This document shows, in pieces, positions 60,447 through 64,000 of a stretch of DNA of 64,000 bases. The translations under genes and the position numbers were made by a program. The notes under the pieces were generated by a model. The model searched no databases. It was given only the letters and a program-made list of their open reading frames with translations, and was not told the DNA's origin. Origin of the DNA: Halocatena marina (GTDB taxonomy: Archaea > Halobacteriota > Halobacteria > Halobacteriales > Haloarculaceae); the NCBI RefSeq assembly GCF_023276375.1, contig NZ_JALLPK010000001.1, positions 1,426,001-1,490,000 on the forward strand, read 5' to 3'. The stretch's first letter is position 1. The number at the start of each line of letters is the position of its first letter.

Positions 60447-61354
60447 CGGCTGTCCTCGCTCTGGAAAACTGGTGACGGTGTGTCGTAAGATACGAGATCA
60501 TTCTCGTTGGCGTACTCGCGGGCAACCGAGGCAGCCGTCGTGAACGTGAACGTATCGAGGAGTGTCTCTAGCTTCGATTTTAGCCGATTGATTCCGTGGA
60601 AGCTGACAAAGCGCTTGTGTGCCGTGACTGACGGGGTCTTCACAGCAGGGTTGAACTCCCACGGATGGAAGTAAATCGTTGCTGGAAGCCCGCGTGCGTT
60701 GAGCGTTCGTATTCCCCGTTGTAGCAGTTGCGTCGGAAGCAGCCGAGCATAAAATCCACCGGCGACCGGTAGTTTAAACCGGGGGTGGAACACAGCGAGC
60801 GGCAATTCGACGAGTGCGTGATCTGCTGGTCGATCCTCAAAGGGCGCAGTCGGGTCGATCGAATACGGTCGAACGGGTGCTCCAGTGACACCGTACATCG
60901 GTGTTCGAACGGGAAATACACTCGAATCGTACTGATACTCGCTCGCCTCGAGCACCGCAATGGCCCACTGTGTCCGCGGCGTCACCGAGAAGTTTGGGGC
61001 ACGAAAGCCGACCGGCATCGTGCCGGTGGCGTCCTGGATCGCCGCGGTGCTGCGTTCTATCTCATGAGAAAACTGCTCACGGGTCAGTTCGAACAACGGC
61101 CGGTGTGTATGTCCGTGCGAGCCGATTTCGTGGCCATCGGCAGCGATTTGTGCAACCAGCTCAGGATGGTCACGAGCAACCTCACCAACAACAAAGAAGG
61201 TCGCCTTCACTCCTCGACGAGCGAGGAGATCGAGGACAATTTCCACTGATTCTTCGATACGCTCGGTGGGATCGGTCACCGCATCACGGAGAAGCGTCGC
61301 CGAGTACCAGTGTTCGAGGTCGAACGAGAGAACGTTTTCGACTGGTGATCTCAT
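60443..61354 (-). CDS. Polysaccharide deacetylase (NodB domain)
   Basis: 303 residues. Catalytic/metal motifs LSFDLEHWY (Asp12) and EIGSHGHTHRPLF (His80, His84), the second-strand motif PVGFRAPNFSVTP (Arg, Pro), and a C-terminal LPATIYFHPWEFNP with the His of the NodB HxPW-like motif. The layout matches DUF3473-type deacetylases associated with exosortase loci. It should remove N-acetyl groups from a glycan or its precursor. No signal peptide is seen, so cytoplasmic. Overlaps GT2 and FemAB genes by four bases each. Confidence 0.9.
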   Translation of the reverse strand: MRSPVENVLSFDLEHWYSATLLRDAVTDPTERIEESVEIVLDLLARRGVKATFFVVGEVARDHPELVAQIAADGHEIGSHGHTHRPLFELTREQFSHEIERSTAAIQDATGTMPVGFRAPNFSVTPRTQWAIAVLEASEYQYDSSVFPVRTPMYGVTGAPVRPYSIDPTAPFEDRPADHALVELPLAVFHPRFKLPVAGGFYARLLPTQLLQRGIRTLNARGLPATIYFHPWEFNPAVKTPSVTAHKRFVSFHGINRLKSKLETLLDTFTFTTAASVAREYANENDLVSYDTPSPVFQSEDSR

Positions 61355-62490
61355 CGAATCTGTCCCCGCTGTATTTCGGTGTTCGAAAAGTAGGTGCTGA
61401 GTGCGTGGAGCACGATCGCGGTGAAACAGGCAAACGTCCCAACGAGCATGAGAAATGCAGCGGTAAGCGCGAGACCGACCGGGAAGGTTCCCGATTGGAT
61501 GTAGTTAGTCGCTGTCCAATAGCCAAAGCCCAGTCCACCGAACGTGAGACCGAATCCCGGAACAGCAAGCGCTGTCAGCGGACGTTCGCGCTCGATTGTC
61601 TTTAGGATGTTCCGCACAAGGACAACACCGTGGGACAAGGGTGCTTGCGTGCTCGCGTTCGCTACGTCGTACTCGACCGCGACAGCGACTTCTTCGATAG
61701 CGTAGTTGCGGTGGTGGGCGTGATAGAGGATGTCTGTGCTTGCGTCCATCGAGTTTCCGATGCTCTTGTCTGTTGCGAGCGACTGGACCGCTTCTCGGTT
61801 GTACGCGCGAAACCCGCTCTGGGTGTCGCTCACTCGAGAGTCAGAACGGATGACCCCAAGACTCAGGTTAGTTAGAGCGTTAATCGTTTTGAGCCCCATC
61901 CGACGATATAAGGACGCGTTCGACGTGGCTCCATCGACAAACCGACTACCAATGACGAGATGTGCGCCGGTACGCTCTTGGGCAGCGACGAGCCGGGGAA
62001 TATCGCTGGGGTCGTGCTGTCCATCGCCGTCGAGGACAACGAGGTGGCGAGTATCGAATCTGTATGCCGTCTCGAATGCTGTTTTGAGAGCCGCTCCGTA
62101 TCCACGGTTCCGTCCGTGTTCGACGACAGTCACACCTGTTTCGTTCGCTAAGACGGCTGTGTTGTCCTCACTTCCGTCGTCGATAACGAGGACGTGATCA
62201 GCGTATTTACTGGCTCGCTGTGCGACATCGCCAATCGTGGCTGCTTCGTTGTACGCGGGAATTGCTACGAGTACGGTACAGACCGCCTCAGAGTGCTCTG
62301 GCTCAGTTGTCCCACCAGTGTTGTGGCCGTCCCCACGTTCGATTGTTGCGCCGTTTGTGAGGATTCCGTCTATGAGATTGGGACCCGAGCGTGCCGACGT
62401 GCTGCTATCGTCGATGCTGTCAGCAATCACTCTTATCTGTTCGTTTGTAGGAGCAACCTCTGTGTTTCCTTTATTCGGCCCTTCGGTCAT
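61351..62490 (-). CDS. Family 2 glycosyltransferase with C-terminal membrane helices
   Basis: 379 residues. An unusual ~65-residue acidic N-terminal extension (SSTSARSGPNLID...) precedes the GT-A domain: TVLVAIPAYNEAATIGDVAQRA, DHVLVIDDGSEDNTA, LVVLDGDGQHDPSDIPRLV (DxD) and SDTQSGFRAYNREAV. Two helices follow (LTALAVPGFGLTFGGLGFGYW and VGLALTAAFLMLVGTFACFTAIVLHAL). It resembles dolichol-phosphate mannosyl/glucosyl-transferases, making a lipid-linked sugar at the membrane. It heads the minus-strand EPS operon. A TATA-like GATATTTAC near 62536 is a possible promoter. Confidence 0.88.
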   Translation of the reverse strand: MTEGPNKGNTEVAPTNEQIRVIADSIDDSSTSARSGPNLIDGILTNGATIERGDGHNTGGTTEPEHSEAVCTVLVAIPAYNEAATIGDVAQRASKYADHVLVIDDGSEDNTAVLANETGVTVVEHGRNRGYGAALKTAFETAYRFDTRHLVVLDGDGQHDPSDIPRLVAAQERTGAHLVIGSRFVDGATSNASLYRRMGLKTINALTNLSLGVIRSDSRVSDTQSGFRAYNREAVQSLATDKSIGNSMDASTDILYHAHHRNYAIEEVAVAVEYDVANASTQAPLSHGVVLVRNILKTIERERPLTALAVPGFGLTFGGLGFGYWTATNYIQSGTFPVGLALTAAFLMLVGTFACFTAIVLHALSTYFSNTEIQRGQIR

Positions 62491-62747
62491 CTTTGGTCAT
62501 GGCTGTGAGCTAGATGTAATGAGTAGTAAATATCAACCAGTTCAGCGAATGGAATGACTTATTAAACCGTGAATTATTTCTCAGTCGAGAACTACTTCGC
62601 GAACAAACCAGATAATCCTGTCCTCGTCTCTCGAACTGACGAGGTATAGCTCGAAAATGACAATTTGCCGAATAACATGCTATCAGTGATGCTCACCATC
62701 CAAATGATAAAATAATAACTGTTGTATATCTTATATGTATACATATC

Positions 62748-63749
62748 ATGCACATTAAGACACTCACACTCTCTGAATGGGACGATGCGCTTCCGACTAC
62801 CGGCTATGGATGGGCTCACAGACCCGAGACGCTTCAGGTCCTCGATAACTACACAAGAGGCGAACTACGTCTCTATGGAGGATTCAAAGGAGAGCAGCTA
62901 ATTGGCTTACTTCCCGCTGTTATTCGAAACGAGCTCTTCGCAAAGGCAGTCATCTCTCCACCGCCTGGATTCGGAATTCCACAGATGGGACCTATACTGA
63001 TGCCGACGAGCCCCAAGCAACGCAAGCAAGAGATTGTAAACCGTAAATTCACCAGCGCGATACTCGATCATGTGGCTGCCCACGATCTGCTCACGCTCTT
63101 TGGGATGTCCTGTAGCACTAAGTACGCCGACCCGCGTCCTTATCTCTGGGCAGGATTCGATGTCGAGACGCGTTTTACCTACCAGCTCCCGCTCGATGCC
63201 ATAACTCCCGAGCGTCTTTTGCAGTCGTTCAGTCGTGAAGCCAGACGGGGTATTCGGGATGCGGAGGATGCAGGAGTAACTGTTACAATCCAAGGAGTCG
63301 ACGGTGCGCGAGACATCTACTCGGCTCACAAGGCCCGTCGAAACGAGCAGGGTGATAACTATCCGGTGTCGTGGGAGTATATTCGTGATCTTGTGGCGAC
63401 GCTTGGAGATCGTATCCGGGTCTACGTCGCCGAAACGTCCGACGGAGAGTTTGCCAGTGGTATCACAGTGGTCTACTCGAACGACACAGGGTATTCCCTC
63501 CAGGGTGGGACACGCACTGACCGCCAGAGCGGGAGCGCTAACGAACTGTTGCACTGGCGTATCATCGAAGACATACTCACAGATCCAGCACTCGCTTCGA
63601 TCGACCGGTACGATCTCGGAAACGCAAACATCGAGTCCCTTGCACACTACAAAAGCAAATACAGTGCTGAGCCGGTTCCACATTATCTCATAAAATCTGG
63701 AAGGTTGATGGACCTCGCACAGAAAGCATACGAACTAATTGCCTATTAG
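62748..63749 (+). CDS. FemAB-type GNAT-fold acyltransferase (copy 2)
   Basis: 333 residues, divergent from the GT2 gene. Only part of the pattern is shared with copy 1 (RLLQSFSREARRGIRDAEDAGVTVTI, then IYSAHKARRNEQGDNYPVSWEYI, VYVAETSDGEFASGITVVYSNDTGYSLQGGTRTD and GSANELLHWRIIEDI). It follows the FemAB/CgfA-like double-GNAT layout. AT-rich sequence GTATATCTTATATG at 62724-62737 lies before the ATG. Probably a second aminoacyl or acyl transfer to the same surface polymer. Confidence 0.85.
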   Translation: MHIKTLTLSEWDDALPTTGYGWAHRPETLQVLDNYTRGELRLYGGFKGEQLIGLLPAVIRNELFAKAVISPPPGFGIPQMGPILMPTSPKQRKQEIVNRKFTSAILDHVAAHDLLTLFGMSCSTKYADPRPYLWAGFDVETRFTYQLPLDAITPERLLQSFSREARRGIRDAEDAGVTVTIQGVDGARDIYSAHKARRNEQGDNYPVSWEYIRDLVATLGDRIRVYVAETSDGEFASGITVVYSNDTGYSLQGGTRTDRQSGSANELLHWRIIEDILTDPALASIDRYDLGNANIESLAHYKSKYSAEPVPHYLIKSGRLMDLAQKAYELIAY

Positions 63750-63913
63750 AATCACTAAAATAACATGTATTCGTTTGTTGGTTTACGTTCTGGCACTATG
63801 AGAGAGTCCGTTTTGCTGATCTTACTGGGTGCGCAATGAGGCGATAATCAGTAGTTCCACACACTCAATGACACAATAGCCAATTCTCTCGGGGAGAATT
63901 TCTTTCTGTGAAT

Positions 63914-64000
63914 GAGCAACGAGCCGATGTCGATCAGAAGGCGAACGTTCTTAGCGATCGTGAGCGCGAGTAGCGCTGTGATCGCCGGCTCGTTTTTGCA
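63914..64000 (+). CDS. Start of a Tat-exported protein (rest outside window)
   Basis: The 29 visible codons read MSNEPMSIRRRTFLAIVSAS and a hydrophobic stretch SSAVIAGSFL. This is a twin-arginine signal (RRRTFLAIV); no lipobox Cys is seen before the edge. Identity of the mature protein is unknown. Confidence 0.6.

Noticed and set aside
1..64000. CRISPR arrays, rRNA or tRNA genes, complete insertion sequences
   Set aside because: No regularly spaced repeats, no rRNA-like stretch, no cloverleaf and no transposase gene were found by eye.

Overview
The window looks like a chromosomal (or large-replicon) segment of a halophilic archaeon of class Halobacteria with only moderate GC. The support is: acidic proteins; Tat-exported lipoproteins with RR-x-FL and LAGC-type motifs; haloarchaea-typical families (HTH-10/Bat regulator, HalOD1 domain, DUF7344-like winged helix, YegP/HVO_2922-like protein, XapX protein, FemAB-type acyltransferases); and many TATA boxes 25-30 bases before a start codon, the layout of leaderless archaeal transcripts. 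I see no rRNA, tRNA, CRISPR array or intact insertion sequence. The genus cannot be named from the sequence alone.

Layout. (1) 1-11.4 kb is a peptide and amino-acid region: an Opp/Dpp-type ABC transporter running off the left edge, an S9 acylaminoacyl-peptidase-like enzyme preceded by a small coupled gene, a Bat-type regulator, and an APC permease translationally coupled to an M20 deacylase/peptidase. (2) 11.4-20 kb is mixed: lipoproteins, a low-molecular-weight phosphatase/arsenate reductase, a VapBC toxin-antitoxin pair, a VOC protein, a TrxR-like FAD protein lacking its NADPH domain, and a class-C beta-lactamase-like hydrolase. (3) 20.1-36 kb is the most striking part. It is an almost entirely minus-strand catabolic cluster: two nucleoside hydrolases, an Azf/uronate-dehydrogenase-like SDR, an enolase-superfamily sugar-acid dehydratase, an FAH-family protein, a classical SDR, a cytidine deaminase inside a CUT1 ABC-transporter operon, a divergent MalK-like ATPase, an IclR regulator, an EamA transporter, two nucleoside deoxyribosyltransferase-like proteins, a mannonate-dehydratase-like protein and an MBL-fold hydrolase. 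(4) 36-52 kb is loosely packed with AT-rich gaps: stress and membrane proteins, an aldo/keto reductase, a CaCA-type exchanger, a hotdog thioesterase, an arylsulfotransferase-like protein, a drug/ABC-2 exporter, two membrane winged-helix proteins and two frameshifted genes. (5) 52-64 kb is a surface polysaccharide/glycosylation locus: GT4 and GT2 glycosyltransferases, a sulfatase-like hydrolase, a flippase, an ATP-grasp enzyme, an FkbM methyltransferase, a NodB deacetylase, two FemAB-like proteins and a membrane-anchored DHHA1 protein. The start of a Tat-exported protein sits at the right edge.

How the genes may work together. In region 3 the gene set fits one idea, which is inference: nucleosides are imported by the ABC transporter, cytidine is deaminated, nucleosides are split to base and free pentose, and the pentose is burned oxidatively without phosphorylation. 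The enzyme order would be dehydrogenase, lactonase, dehydratase, 2-keto-3-deoxy-acid dehydrogenase, then FAH-type hydrolase, which is the diketo-hydrolase logic known for L-rhamnose and L-fucose. Both nucleoside hydrolases lack two canonical active-site residues, so the true sugar or base may be unusual. In region 5, five tightly packed or overlapping minus-strand genes (GT2, deacetylase, FemAB, DHHA1 protein, FkbM) resemble bacterial exosortase-linked exopolysaccharide loci, but no sortase lies in the window.
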